From contig NZ_BJCF01000019.1 of NCBI RefSeq assembly GCF_005402965.1, positions 1 to 64,000 on the forward strand: a DNA stretch of 64,000 bases, read 5' to 3'. Shown piece after piece: positions 30,800-38,871 of the stretch. The position numbers and the translations under genes are program-made. Positions within the stretch are counted from its first letter, which is position 1, and every line of letters starts with the position of its first letter. Under the pieces are notes generated by a model, which saw only the letters and a program-made list of their open reading frames with translations, ran no database searches and was not told where the DNA came from. The stretch is from Dolichospermum planctonicum (GTDB lineage: Bacteria; Cyanobacteriota; Cyanobacteriia; Cyanobacteriales; Nostocaceae).

Positions 30800-31471
30800 T
30801 TACACCAAAGCTGCTACCTTCCCCAACAAACCCTGAAATAAGCGTAAACCGTCGCTATTACCTAAGACTTGATCTGCTGCTCTTTCTGGATGTGGCATCA
30901 TTCCTAATACATTACCTTGAAGATTGCAAATCCCCGCAATATTGTTAAGTGAACCGTTGGGATTTTCTTGATAACGAAATAAAACTTGCCCGTTGGTTTC
31001 AATTTCTGCTAAAGTGGTTTCGTCACTGTAAAATCGCCCCTCTCCGTGGGCAATGGGTAAAGTTATCACTTCTCCTTGCGTATAACCATGAGTCCAAGGT
31101 AAATTATTACGCTCTACCTTCAGGGGAGAGCGATCGCAAATGAAGTGCAGGTCTTGATTTCTCGTCAATGCCCCAGGTAACAAACCAGACTCAGTTAATA
31201 TTTGAAACCCGTTACAAATACCGATGACAAATTTACCTTGTTGTGCATGAGCAATCACTTGCTGCATAACTGGAGAGAAGCGAGCAATCGCACCACAACG
31301 TAAATAATCACCGTAACTAAAGCCACCAGGAACAATTACCACATCTACATCAGTAATGTCTGTTTCTTGGTGCCAAATCATACGAGTTGGTTGCCCTAGC
31401 AATTCTCTGGTAACATAGGCGACATCACGATCACAATTAGAACCTGGAAAAACTAAAATACCGAATTTCAT
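30800..31471 (-). CDS. purQ: Phosphoribosylformylglycinamidine synthase subunit PurQ
   Basis: Glutaminase subunit of FGAM synthase (purine synthesis), which passes ammonia to PurL. 223 residues, class I glutamine amidotransferase: the nucleophile Cys is in GICNGFQIL, and the His/Glu of the triad are in MMPHPERA near the C-terminus. Other parts are FPGSNCDRDV and VPGGFSYGDYLRCG. purS lies 57 bases upstream on the same strand, so the two form an operon; purL is not in the window. Confidence 0.97.
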   Translation of the reverse strand: MKFGILVFPGSNCDRDVAYVTRELLGQPTRMIWHQETDITDVDVVIVPGGFSYGDYLRCGAIARFSPVMQQVIAHAQQGKFVIGICNGFQILTESGLLPGALTRNQDLHFICDRSPLKVERNNLPWTHGYTQGEVITLPIAHGEGRFYSDETTLAEIETNGQVLFRYQENPNGSLNNIAGICNLQGNVLGMMPHPERAADQVLGNSDGLRLFQGLLGKVAALV

Positions 31472-31527
31472 AATTAGTCAGTGGTCAGTAGTGAAATAAT
31501 TAGTGAAATAATTACCAAATTAAAATT

Positions 31528-31806
31528 TCAAAATGCTCCCGTTTGTGATTCGACTTCAATCAAATCAAAGCGATAATTTTCAATCACGGGATTTGATAGC
31601 ATTTCGTAACAAATTTGATTTAAGTCTCGACGCGCTTTCATTTCATCTGGTGCGACAATAATTAACTCAATGTATTTACCAATTCTCACCTGTTCCACAT
31701 TATCATATCCCATTTGTGTGAGGCCAGATTGTACAGCCACACCGGCGGGATCTAATACTGAATTTCTCAGGGTAACAAAAATTTTAGCTAAATATTTTCT
31801 TTGCAT
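31528..31806 (-). CDS. purS: Phosphoribosylformylglycinamidine synthase subunit PurS
   Basis: Small bridging subunit between PurL and PurQ. The ATG at 31806, preceded by AAAGG, gives 92 residues beginning MQRKYLAKIFVTLR, the usual length. An upstream ATG at 31887 would add 27 unrelated residues. Conserved are VLDPAGVAVQSGLTQMGY and VRIGKYIEL. It leads the purS-purQ operon and is divergent from the Fur-family gene. Confidence 0.93.
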   Translation of the reverse strand: MQRKYLAKIFVTLRNSVLDPAGVAVQSGLTQMGYDNVEQVRIGKYIELIIVAPDEMKARRDLNQICYEMLSNPVIENYRFDLIEVESQTGAF

Positions 31807-31888
31807 GAGGCCTTTGCTAAAAGCTGCGATCACTATACTATAACTTTTATGTTGCAACTGAGTGAAAATATAATTAGGATTTAGCAAT

Positions 31889-31916
31889 GTAGGGGTAATT
31901 CATCAATTACCCCTAC
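31889..31916. repeat. Perfect palindrome between purS and zur
   Basis: GTAGGGGTAATT and AATTACCCCTAC, 12-bp arms with a 4-base centre. It lies in the divergent promoter region, 25 bases before the Fur-family start. It resembles dispersed GTAGGGG palindromes of cyanobacteria; an operator role cannot be excluded. Confidence 0.6.
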
Positions 31917-31941
31917 TATAGATACAAATTTATAAATACCC

Positions 31942-32328
31942 ATGAGAAACATTCGCACCCGTAGTCAAGAAAGGATTTTAAACCTGTTAAAAAATATTAA
32001 ACACAGCATTTCCGCTCAGGATATTTACGTAGAATTACGTAACGATCATCAAAGTATAGGTTTAGCAACCGTTTACCGTTCCCTAGAAGCTCTGAAACTA
32101 GAAGGCTTAGTACAGGCGCGAACTTTGGCAAATGGTGAAGCCATTTATAGCTTAGTACAACAGGATAAACATTACCTAACTTGCTTACAATGCGGTATTT
32201 CCATACCCATTCATCAATGTCCTGTCCACGAACTAGAAAGACAATTGCAAACCAGTCATCAATTTAAAGTTTTTTATCACACCCTAGAGTTTTTTGGACT
32301 GTGTAACAAATGTCAAGGAAAAACTTGA
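31942..32328 (+). CDS. zur: Fur-family repressor, probably Zur (FurB)
   Basis: 128-residue metal-sensing repressor. It has a winged helix with LATVYRSLEALKLEGLVQ and a C-terminal dimer domain with two CxxC pairs (Cys81/Cys84 and Cys121/Cys124) that hold structural zinc. The segment CLQCGISIPIHQCPVHELE fits the cyanobacterial FurB/Zur branch better than FurA or PerR; I base this on family memory. Zur controls zinc uptake genes; none are adjacent here. Divergent from purS. Confidence 0.75.
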   Translation: MRNIRTRSQERILNLLKNIKHSISAQDIYVELRNDHQSIGLATVYRSLEALKLEGLVQARTLANGEAIYSLVQQDKHYLTCLQCGISIPIHQCPVHELERQLQTSHQFKVFYHTLEFFGLCNKCQGKT

Positions 32329-32719
32329 CTAAGTAAGTTGGCATGAAAAAACCAAACTGTGTAAAGGAATGTAAAATAGATTTATTTGGATACCATAACT
32401 TACATTACATATTCTGAATTTAGCTATAAACATCCGTAGATAATGATATACCTAAGGAGGAATTAACTTGATTTAAGCTTTATATTATCAAGCACTACAA
32501 ATATTTCAGGTTAAGAACTGACAAAACCCAGACTCAAATACAAATCTGGGGTAATTTTGTTCAAAATGAGAATAATAACTGAATGTGTTGTAAAATTAGA
32601 TTTGTTATGAAATCATGGTGGATTTGTCTTAGTCATCTATAGCTGAAAAGTAAATTCAGCCAAGATAGCTATGGAGATGGTTGTGGAAAAACAAAAGTTA
32701 GATACAAATAAATGATACT
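32329..32719. other. Intergenic region between zur and ftrV
   Basis: 391 bp without a recognised gene. At 32527-32550 a stem CCCAGA/TCTGGG is followed by GTAATTTT and may terminate zur. At 32452-32461 a perfect AAGGAGGA stands before no credible gene; a 7-codon frame (MIYLRRN) from 32443 overlaps it. The ftrV promoter is probably in the last 100 bases. Confidence 0.4.
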
Positions 32720-32941
32720 ATGAAAGTAGGCGATCGCGTGCGTGTTAAAGAATCAGTAGTGGTTTATCATCATCCTGAACATAAAGGTCAGTCCGTTGAT
32801 ATCCGGGGTACAGAAGGGGAAGTAGCCGCCATTGTCACCCAATGGAATGGGAGACCTGTCAGTGCTAACTTCCCGATTTTGGTGCAGTTTAGTAAAAAAT
32901 TCAAAGCTCATTTACGCGATGCTGAACTAGAAATTATCTAA
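32720..32941 (+). CDS. ftrV: Ferredoxin-thioredoxin reductase, variable chain
   Basis: 73-residue subunit that clamps the catalytic FtrC chain, so that light-driven electrons from ferredoxin reduce thioredoxin. Typical SH3-like sequence: VGDRVRVKESVVVYHHPEHK, GTEGEVAAIV and the closing FKAHLRDAELEII. Single gene; convergent with a small conserved gene 8 bases away. Confidence 0.93.
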   Translation: MKVGDRVRVKESVVVYHHPEHKGQSVDIRGTEGEVAAIVTQWNGRPVSANFPILVQFSKKFKAHLRDAELEII

Positions 32942-32949
32942 GTCACCAA

Positions 32950-33171
32950 TTAGCGGCGACAAAACCAGGCCATAATATTTAGTTCGCCGCGCATCTTAGC
33001 TAAGTCTTGACGGTTTTGGTTTGCGGTTAGATAATACCATTCACAATGCTTTTTAAAGTCAGAACGGGTATTAACTTCATAATAAAATTCCCGCGCTGTT
33101 TGATGAACAGCAAATATTTCCTCAACTTCGGGTTGAGGGGAGGGAAAAATGTGTGGTAATTCTTTACTCAT
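32950..33171 (-). CDS. Small conserved cyanobacterial protein
   Basis: 73 residues, soluble. It starts MSKELPHIFPSPQPEVEEIF and has aromatic and acidic residues and a segment CEWYYLTANQNRQDLAKMRG. I recognise it as a protein widely found beside ftrV or alone in cyanobacteria, without known function. The stop codons of ftrV and this gene are almost back to back. Confidence 0.65.
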   Translation of the reverse strand: MSKELPHIFPSPQPEVEEIFAVHQTAREFYYEVNTRSDFKKHCEWYYLTANQNRQDLAKMRGELNIMAWFCRR

Positions 33172-33195
33172 AAGGTAATGGGGGATAAGTAATTA

Positions 33196-33987
33196 TTAAA
33201 TCCAGCCGCGTAGCCAATAAATAAAAATACCCAGATACTCTTTGAAAGCAACTGTAAATTCGTGCAAATTATCAGTATCTGGTAATAATTTGAGAATAGC
33301 AGATTTGGGTGTGCTAGTAAATTCTTGTAAATCATCTTGACTAACAAGAAAGTCCGTGGGTGTGGGAATGACATCAATACCTTGACGGTGAAAAATTTTC
33401 AAAGCTCGTGGAGTGTGCATTGCAGAGGTTATTAATAATACCTTTTTAATCTGACGCTCTGCTAATATTTTACGGACATTAACCGCATTTTGATATGTAT
33501 TCAGAGAATCTGGCTCTTGGATAATTACCTCAGAGGGGACACCAATAGATGTAAGAATAGTTGCCATATCTGCTGATTCTGGAGAACCACTACCACGCCA
33601 GTCAATACGACCCGCGCTGAGGATAATTATAGGGGCTTTTTTCTGAAAATAGAGTTGAGCAGCATAAATAATGCGATCGCCAGCTTCACTTAAATCTACC
33701 GTTGGACGCGGCCAAGTTGCTGATTTAGTTCCTCCACCCAAGACCACTATAGCTTCAGCCTTGGGAATTTGGGACGAGGGGATATTTTGCCATTCTAGAC
33801 TGCGTACCATGTATTTTGCCACCCAAGCATTACCGCAGAGCAGTAAGATAGCTAAAGATAGAGAAATGGCTATAGTCGCAATGCGGGGACGTTTCCCCAA
33901 AGTCACCAAAGCTACAATTAAACTCACACTAGCTAATCCCAAAGGGTAAAAAAATAGTGGTAATAATTTAGACAAATATAAAAACAT
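33196..33987 (-). CDS. YdcF/SanA-like (DUF218) membrane protein
   Basis: 263 residues. Two N-terminal hydrophobic helices (about 5-27 and 34-53) precede a DUF218 domain with EAIVVLGGGT, AGDRIIYAAQLYFQKKAPII, LSAGR and LLITSAMHTPRALKIF. Related proteins (SanA, ElyC) act in envelope integrity. The C-terminus (EYLGIFIYWLRGWI) is amphipathic. The next gene downstream begins 24 bases away, so they may be cotranscribed. Confidence 0.85.
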   Translation of the reverse strand: MFLYLSKLLPLFFYPLGLASVSLIVALVTLGKRPRIATIAISLSLAILLLCGNAWVAKYMVRSLEWQNIPSSQIPKAEAIVVLGGGTKSATWPRPTVDLSEAGDRIIYAAQLYFQKKAPIIILSAGRIDWRGSGSPESADMATILTSIGVPSEVIIQEPDSLNTYQNAVNVRKILAERQIKKVLLITSAMHTPRALKIFHRQGIDVIPTPTDFLVSQDDLQEFTSTPKSAILKLLPDTDNLHEFTVAFKEYLGIFIYWLRGWI

Positions 33988-34047
33988 ATTTACTCTCTTG
34001 GTTTCATTATAGCGGAAACTTAGTGATCAATTAGTATCCTAACCCGC

Positions 34048-34126
34048 CTGGGAATGAATTCCCAGTCTAATAGTTCAAGTCCACTAAAGTGGACTGAAAG
34101 CGTTTTCCAGTCGTCTTGAGACGACT
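34048..34126. repeat. Three regularly spaced 18-bp palindromes
   Basis: CTGGGAAT-GA-ATTCCCAG (34048-34065), AGTCCACT-AA-AGTGGACT (34078-34095) and AGTCGTCT-TG-AGACGACT (34109-34126). Each has perfect 8-bp arms and a 2-base centre, and they start 30 and 31 bp apart. They lie directly behind the 3' end of the tnpB relic, where IS200/IS605-type elements keep their right-end hairpins and the guide-like omega RNA. Confidence 0.85.
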
Positions 34127-34141
34127 CTTGTTATGAGACTG

Positions 34142-34393
34142 CTATATAAAACCTAAACAAAACCAGACTTTACTTTCTACTTCAACAGGAGTGTTTGGGA
34201 TGTGTCCCACCCTTAGGGAAGCTACAGTAGACTTACACGCTGTAGCCAAACGCGATAGGTTAATTTCTGTATTTATAGCTACAGCCATTTCAAAACCACA
34301 GTTTTCACCGTGATAAGTTTTTTCAGATCAAGAAAGATGTTCTTTTTTGTGTCCACAATGAGAACAGGTTTTACTTGATGGATAAAATATATC
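34142..34393 (-). pseudogene. Relic of a TnpB (IS200/IS605-type) gene, 3' part
   Basis: The minus-strand frame reads DIFYPSSKTCSHCGHKKEHL, then a TGA stop at 34328-34330, then SEKTYHGENCGFEMAVAINT and INLSRLA. This is the zinc-finger and C-terminal part of TnpB, an RNA-guided nuclease of insertion sequences. The catalytic Asp-containing segment after the finger is altered (EMAVAINTEINL instead of the usual DRDLNAA). Traces of earlier parts continue to about 34500 in another frame. The element is dead. Confidence 0.8.
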
Positions 34394-34797
34394 AGCGATT
34401 ATGATTTTACAACAGTTTCCCATAAATTCTTCTTTGTATACAAGGAAATATTAAGAACAGGAATCACAGTTTTAGTGATGGTTTTATGTGGTTTACGTTT
34501 CTTCATATAGTTAAATTTATTGATCACAATCTAATTACTTAATAGCTTGCATAGCACCAGATACTATATCTGTCAAAACTGTTATTAAGACTAATCTATT
34601 GTTAAATAGAGATAATCTTTATTGTCATAAATATATCTGGTAATCTTAGCATTTTTCAAGATTTTTTTGTGGGGTGAGGGGTCATACCCCCCATAGTAAA
34701 TCATTTATAGGTAATAGAATCTAGTAAAAAGCAATTGATAGTAGTAGATAGCAATCGAAATTTGTTAAGTGTGTAAATATGGAGACAATGATTAGAT

Positions 34798-35475
34798 ATG
34801 AAACAAGTTTTATCAAAAAAATCAAGTTTAAAATTTATGGTCATTGATGATCACGAATCAGTTTTAAATGGAACAGTTGAAATACTACGAAAAAACTATC
34901 CTAGTGCTGAACTTAATATTGCTACAAATGCTAGTCATGCTTTAGAGGAAATTGCTATTTTTCAACCTGATTTGCTAGTTATGGATCTTTCCATACCTGA
35001 AAAATTAGAAATGACAGCGCGAGTTGATACAGGTATTCAATTTCTGAAAGTTTTGATGGAAAATTATTCTCATCTAAATCTTGTTGTTCAAAGCGCTCAC
35101 GTGAAAACACTAGTGCGTATTCGTCCTTATATTGATAATCATCAAGGAGGCTTTACTGTCGCTGATAAAAGTCTTTCTACCGCAGAAATGTTAACTAGAG
35201 TTGATTGGGCATTACAGGGATTAACTCACACAAAAGATATTAAAGGAATACACTCAGGGTTAGAGATAAAACCAGAGTGGTTGCAAGTGCTGAATTTAGC
35301 TTTTGAACAAGGATTACAAGATAAAGTAATTGCTAAAAATATGTGTATATCTGAACGTATGGTACGCCATTATTGGAGTAAGTTACAAGACGCTTTAAGC
35401 ATTTATCCAGAAGAAGGTAAAAACATCCGTATTCAAACAGAAATCAAAGCTAGAGCGGAAGGATTAATTGATTAA
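34798..35475 (+). CDS. Response regulator with LuxR-like helix-turn-helix
   Basis: 225 residues. The receiver domain (about 10-140) has the acidic pair DD17-18, phosphoacceptor Asp63 in LLVMDLSIP and Lys in VADKS. The output domain (about 165-225) has a LuxR/NarL-type helix-turn-helix around QDKVIAKNMCISERMVRHYW. The kinase gene follows on the same strand, so this is a complete two-component system. Targets unknown. Confidence 0.88.
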   Translation: MKQVLSKKSSLKFMVIDDHESVLNGTVEILRKNYPSAELNIATNASHALEEIAIFQPDLLVMDLSIPEKLEMTARVDTGIQFLKVLMENYSHLNLVVQSAHVKTLVRIRPYIDNHQGGFTVADKSLSTAEMLTRVDWALQGLTHTKDIKGIHSGLEIKPEWLQVLNLAFEQGLQDKVIAKNMCISERMVRHYWSKLQDALSIYPEEGKNIRIQTEIKARAEGLID

Positions 35476-35547
35476 CTAATAAATAAAGTTAGTAAAATTA
35501 ATCAGGTGTTTTCCATAATTAAGTTATTAATACTGGAAGATCAGCTT

Positions 35548-36441
35548 ATGCAAACCCAAATGTTTAAAAAATTCCCAAAAAAACTTTGTTTTGTTTCTGG
35601 AGGAAAGTTAGCAGGAATTATCATTACTATTTTTAGTTTAGAGTTCATTAGCTATTTTTTTTTAATTTGGGATTCCTCAGGTTCTCTGATTTCAGCAATG
35701 TTTATTCTAGTTATAAATTGCATTATGCTTATAGCTTTATCTTATTACAACAAAGCGTTGAAGTCCATAGTTAAAGTTCGTCAAAATCTAATTGAACTAA
35801 AAATAGAAACTATTCATAATGGACCATTACAAAGTTTAGCTAAAGTTTTAAAAATAGTCAAAGGACAAGATTTACCAGTTAATAAATTACTACCTTTAAT
35901 AGAAACAGAACTTGAAGAATTAAATCAAGAATTACGAGGAATGTATGAATTTTGGCAACAAGAAAGTCTTACCCAGGATACCAGCCTTTATCTAGGAAAT
36001 AATCTAGTCATAGATTTGCGAAACCCTTTACATGAAATTCTCTATCAAGTTTATAGCTACACCTTAGATAGAGATTTTCCCTGCTTTAAAACCCTGAAAC
36101 TAAAAATGCACAATTTTGAACCTATCCATGACAGTAATTTAAGTATTCAAAATAAGCGAGGACTTTGCCGATTTTTAGAAGAAGCCTTGTGTAATGTTGG
36201 TAAACACGCCACAGAAATCACCTGTTTACAAGTTAGTTATTCTGTATCTCAAGGACGTTACACCCTCAGCATTATGGATAATGGTTTAGGAACTTATTCA
36301 TCAAGAGAAGGTTGGGGAACAAAACAATTTAAAAAATTAGCACAACAACTTAAAGGTAAATTTAGACGGGTTTCTCTTTATCCTCAAGGTACTCTTTGTG
36401 AGTTATCTTGGCCTTTACCAAGTTCTTTTTGGTGGCAATAA
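35548..36441 (+). CDS. Membrane sensor histidine kinase (HisKA_3-like)
   Basis: The ATG at 35548, preceded by GGAAGA, gives 297 residues; a GTG at 35506 would add 14. Two membrane helices lie near the N-terminus (about residues 15-40 and 45-65), with little sequence outside the membrane. The H-box is IHNGPLQSLAKVL. The ATPase domain shows EEALCNVGKHA (N-box) and IMDNGLGT (G1). It pairs with the response regulator ending 72 bases upstream. The short sensor part suggests it senses the membrane or an inner partner. Confidence 0.85.
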   Translation: MQTQMFKKFPKKLCFVSGGKLAGIIITIFSLEFISYFFLIWDSSGSLISAMFILVINCIMLIALSYYNKALKSIVKVRQNLIELKIETIHNGPLQSLAKVLKIVKGQDLPVNKLLPLIETELEELNQELRGMYEFWQQESLTQDTSLYLGNNLVIDLRNPLHEILYQVYSYTLDRDFPCFKTLKLKMHNFEPIHDSNLSIQNKRGLCRFLEEALCNVGKHATEITCLQVSYSVSQGRYTLSIMDNGLGTYSSREGWGTKQFKKLAQQLKGKFRRVSLYPQGTLCELSWPLPSSFWWQ

Positions 36442-36569
36442 ACATTGCTAAAATTAGAAAAATTAGAAAATATTGATGTTTTGATTTTTCCAATAGCTAA
36501 CCTTGCCAATACTGTGCCAAGATAGATAATTAAGAACTATATTGAGCAAAAGGAAAGCTAAAAAACGCC

Positions 36570-37526
36570 GTGCAAATTACATTCTTAGGGACGAGTTCTG
36601 GTGTACCTACAAAATCACGCAATGTTTCTAGCGTGGCGCTGAGGTTGCCACAACGGGCAGAATTGTGGTTATTTGACTGTGGAGAGGGAACTCAGCATCA
36701 AATTTTGCGAAGTGAGTTAAAAATTAGCCAACTATCCCGGATTTTCGTCACCCATATGCACGGTGATCATATTTTTGGCTTAATGGGATTACTTGCTAGT
36801 TGCGGTTTAGCCGGTAATGTGGATAAAATTGATATCTATGGTCCATCGGGCTTAAACGAGTATTTGCAAGCTGCTTCCCGTTACTCTCACACTCACTTTT
36901 CTTACCCCATTAAAGTGCATACTGTTCAACCAGGGGTAATTTATGAGGATGAGGAATTTACTGTTACTTGTGGTCTTTTACATCACCGTATCCCCGCCTT
37001 TGGCTACCGGGTAGCAGAAAAAGATAGAACCGGACGCTTTGATATAGACAAAGCCAAGGCCTTAGAAATTCCTTCTGGTCCAATATATGGTAAACTTAAA
37101 CGCGGTGAAACAGTTACACTAGAGGACGGAAGAGTAATTAATGGTAGTGAACTATGTGGACCCATAGAAATTGGACGAAAAATTGCCTATTGTACAGATA
37201 CAGTTTATTGTGAGGGTGCAGTGCAACTAGCTATTGATGCAGATGTATTAATTCACGAAGCTACCTTTGCCCATCAAGATTCAGACATGGCATTTCAAAG
37301 ACTACATTCTACAACTACAATGGCTGCACAAACAGCTTATGGTGCGGGAGTTCATAAACTAATTATGACTCATTTTAGTCCGCGTTATGCTCCAGGAAAT
37401 AGCATTGAATTAAAAGACTTACTAAAAGAAGCAAGGGCGATTTTTCCTAAAACAATTATGGCTCATGATTTTATGGTTTATGATGTCCCTCGTAGACGAG
37501 AAATTGATTTAAATGTCAGTGAATAA
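36570..37526 (+). CDS. rnz: Ribonuclease Z
   Basis: tRNA 3'-end processing endonuclease of the metallo-beta-lactamase fold. 318 residues, with the zinc motif HxHxDH at 62-67 (THMHGDHIFGL), the exosite region around GPSGLNEYLQ, and late His ligands in IHEATF and MTHFSPRY. The start is GTG, fixed by the conserved QITFLGTSSGVPT. Single gene before bcp. Confidence 0.96.
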   Translation: MQITFLGTSSGVPTKSRNVSSVALRLPQRAELWLFDCGEGTQHQILRSELKISQLSRIFVTHMHGDHIFGLMGLLASCGLAGNVDKIDIYGPSGLNEYLQAASRYSHTHFSYPIKVHTVQPGVIYEDEEFTVTCGLLHHRIPAFGYRVAEKDRTGRFDIDKAKALEIPSGPIYGKLKRGETVTLEDGRVINGSELCGPIEIGRKIAYCTDTVYCEGAVQLAIDADVLIHEATFAHQDSDMAFQRLHSTTTMAAQTAYGAGVHKLIMTHFSPRYAPGNSIELKDLLKEARAIFPKTIMAHDFMVYDVPRRREIDLNVSE

Positions 37527-37579
37527 TTTCCCTATTATTCAATAATTTTCAATTATCCCTAATTTTTCCTAGACTAATT

Positions 37580-38056
37580 ATGAGCAATATTCCCCAAATT
37601 GGACAACCTGCACCGGATTTTTCTACCCCAGACCAAAATAATCATCTAGTCAATCTTGCTGATATAAATCAGTGGATAGTTCTCTATTTTTATCCTAAAG
37701 ATAATACACCGGGCTGCACCACCGAAGCACAAGACTTTACAGAATTATCCTCTAAATTTACCGCAGCGGGGGCAAAAATCATCGGTGTTAGTCCAGATTC
37801 TGCCGCATCTCATTGTAAATTTATAGACAAACACAATTTATCAATTACCCTATTAACTGATCCTGAACATCAATTAATAGAAGCTTATGGTGCATGGCGT
37901 TTAAAGAAGTTTATGGGTAAAGAATATATGGGAGTTGCCCGTTCAACTTTCCTAATTTCACCTGATAAAATTATCGCCTACGTTTGGCCTAATGTCAAAA
38001 CAAAAGGTCATGCTGAATCTGTACTCAAAAAAATTAAGGAATTAGCAGCTATTTAA
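37580..38056 (+). CDS. bcp: Thioredoxin-dependent peroxiredoxin (BCP/PrxQ)
   Basis: Removes peroxides with electrons from thioredoxin. 158 residues, peroxidatic Cys46 in YPKDNTPGCTTEA. The resolving Cys five residues later, usual in PrxQ, is Gln51 here; the only other Cys is Cys79. It may therefore use another partner thiol or work as a one-Cys enzyme. It follows rnz by 53 bases on the same strand. Confidence 0.92.
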   Translation: MSNIPQIGQPAPDFSTPDQNNHLVNLADINQWIVLYFYPKDNTPGCTTEAQDFTELSSKFTAAGAKIIGVSPDSAASHCKFIDKHNLSITLLTDPEHQLIEAYGAWRLKKFMGKEYMGVARSTFLISPDKIIAYVWPNVKTKGHAESVLKKIKELAAI

Positions 38057-38231
38057 AGTTTTATGGTCTGATTCGTCGGATTTTGTTGATATAGCTGTGA
38101 TTTCTCACCGTTAGACATTTGATTTTCCAAATGTTAATTAATTTAAACTTTACTTTACTGAATTATGTTAATGAAATAATATAACCATTCCCACCTTATA
38201 CAATAGGAATATCAATTATATTCTTTGTATT

Positions 38232-38858
38232 ATGGTTCAATTCATCCAAGCGCGAAATATAGGCATTGCCTATTTAGAAGCAAGGTTTAGTCTAGAACAA
38301 AGCGACAATGCCGCATTTTTTCCTGAATGGTGGGAAAATTTACCAGAAATCTCTGATTTAGAAAAACAATATCTAGACAAAGTAAAATTGCATTTTCTCC
38401 GATTAGTGAAATATCCTCCTTTATCGGAAGAAACAGTAAAGTTAGTAGTTTTATCTCCCTTACTCAGTTTAGCTGGATTTTATGATGAACCTTTCCTGAT
38501 TAGAAGTGAATCATCAATAGAAATTGCGGTCGAAAATGAAGACGAAGTTATCAGAGGTAAAATTGATGTTTTAGTTATCCAACAACAATTATGGTTATTG
38601 GTAATTGAATCTAAAAGAACTGCTTTTTCTCTTGCAGAAGCCATACCCCAAGCACTTACTTATATGCTGGCTAATCCTGATCCTGATTATCCTGTATATT
38701 CATTAGTAATCAATGGAGAAGATTTTCAATTTATCAAACTTATGCAAAAAGATCAAGCTAGATATGCTTTATCAGACAAATTCACTTTGTATCGTCGAGA
38801 AAACGAACTTTATCAAGTTTTCCAAATCTTAAAAAAACTAGGTCAAATTTTGAATTAA
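38232..38858 (+). CDS. Restriction-endonuclease-fold protein (HsdR-N-like)
   Basis: 208 residues. A family frequent in cyanobacteria and often annotated as restriction subunit R, but without the helicase part of true HsdR. The PD-(D/E)XK core is visible: Asp112 in GKIDVLV and Glu126-x-Lys128 in IESKR. The N-terminal half is helical. No methylase or specificity gene is adjacent, so the role is unknown. The cysteine desulfurase gene begins 13 bases downstream. Confidence 0.75.
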   Translation: MVQFIQARNIGIAYLEARFSLEQSDNAAFFPEWWENLPEISDLEKQYLDKVKLHFLRLVKYPPLSEETVKLVVLSPLLSLAGFYDEPFLIRSESSIEIAVENEDEVIRGKIDVLVIQQQLWLLVIESKRTAFSLAEAIPQALTYMLANPDPDYPVYSLVINGEDFQFIKLMQKDQARYALSDKFTLYRRENELYQVFQILKKLGQILN

Positions 38859-38871
38859 CTGTGAATTAATT

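Larger units (their letters stand above)
33988..34797. other. 810-bp region: hairpin trio, tnpB relic, promoter of response regulator
   Basis: From 33988 there is the YdcF gene's upstream region, then three palindromes (34048-34126), then a degraded tnpB end on the minus strand (34142 to about 34500). The remainder to 34797 is AT-rich, with no gene, and presumably contains the promoter of the two-component pair. Confidence 0.6.
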
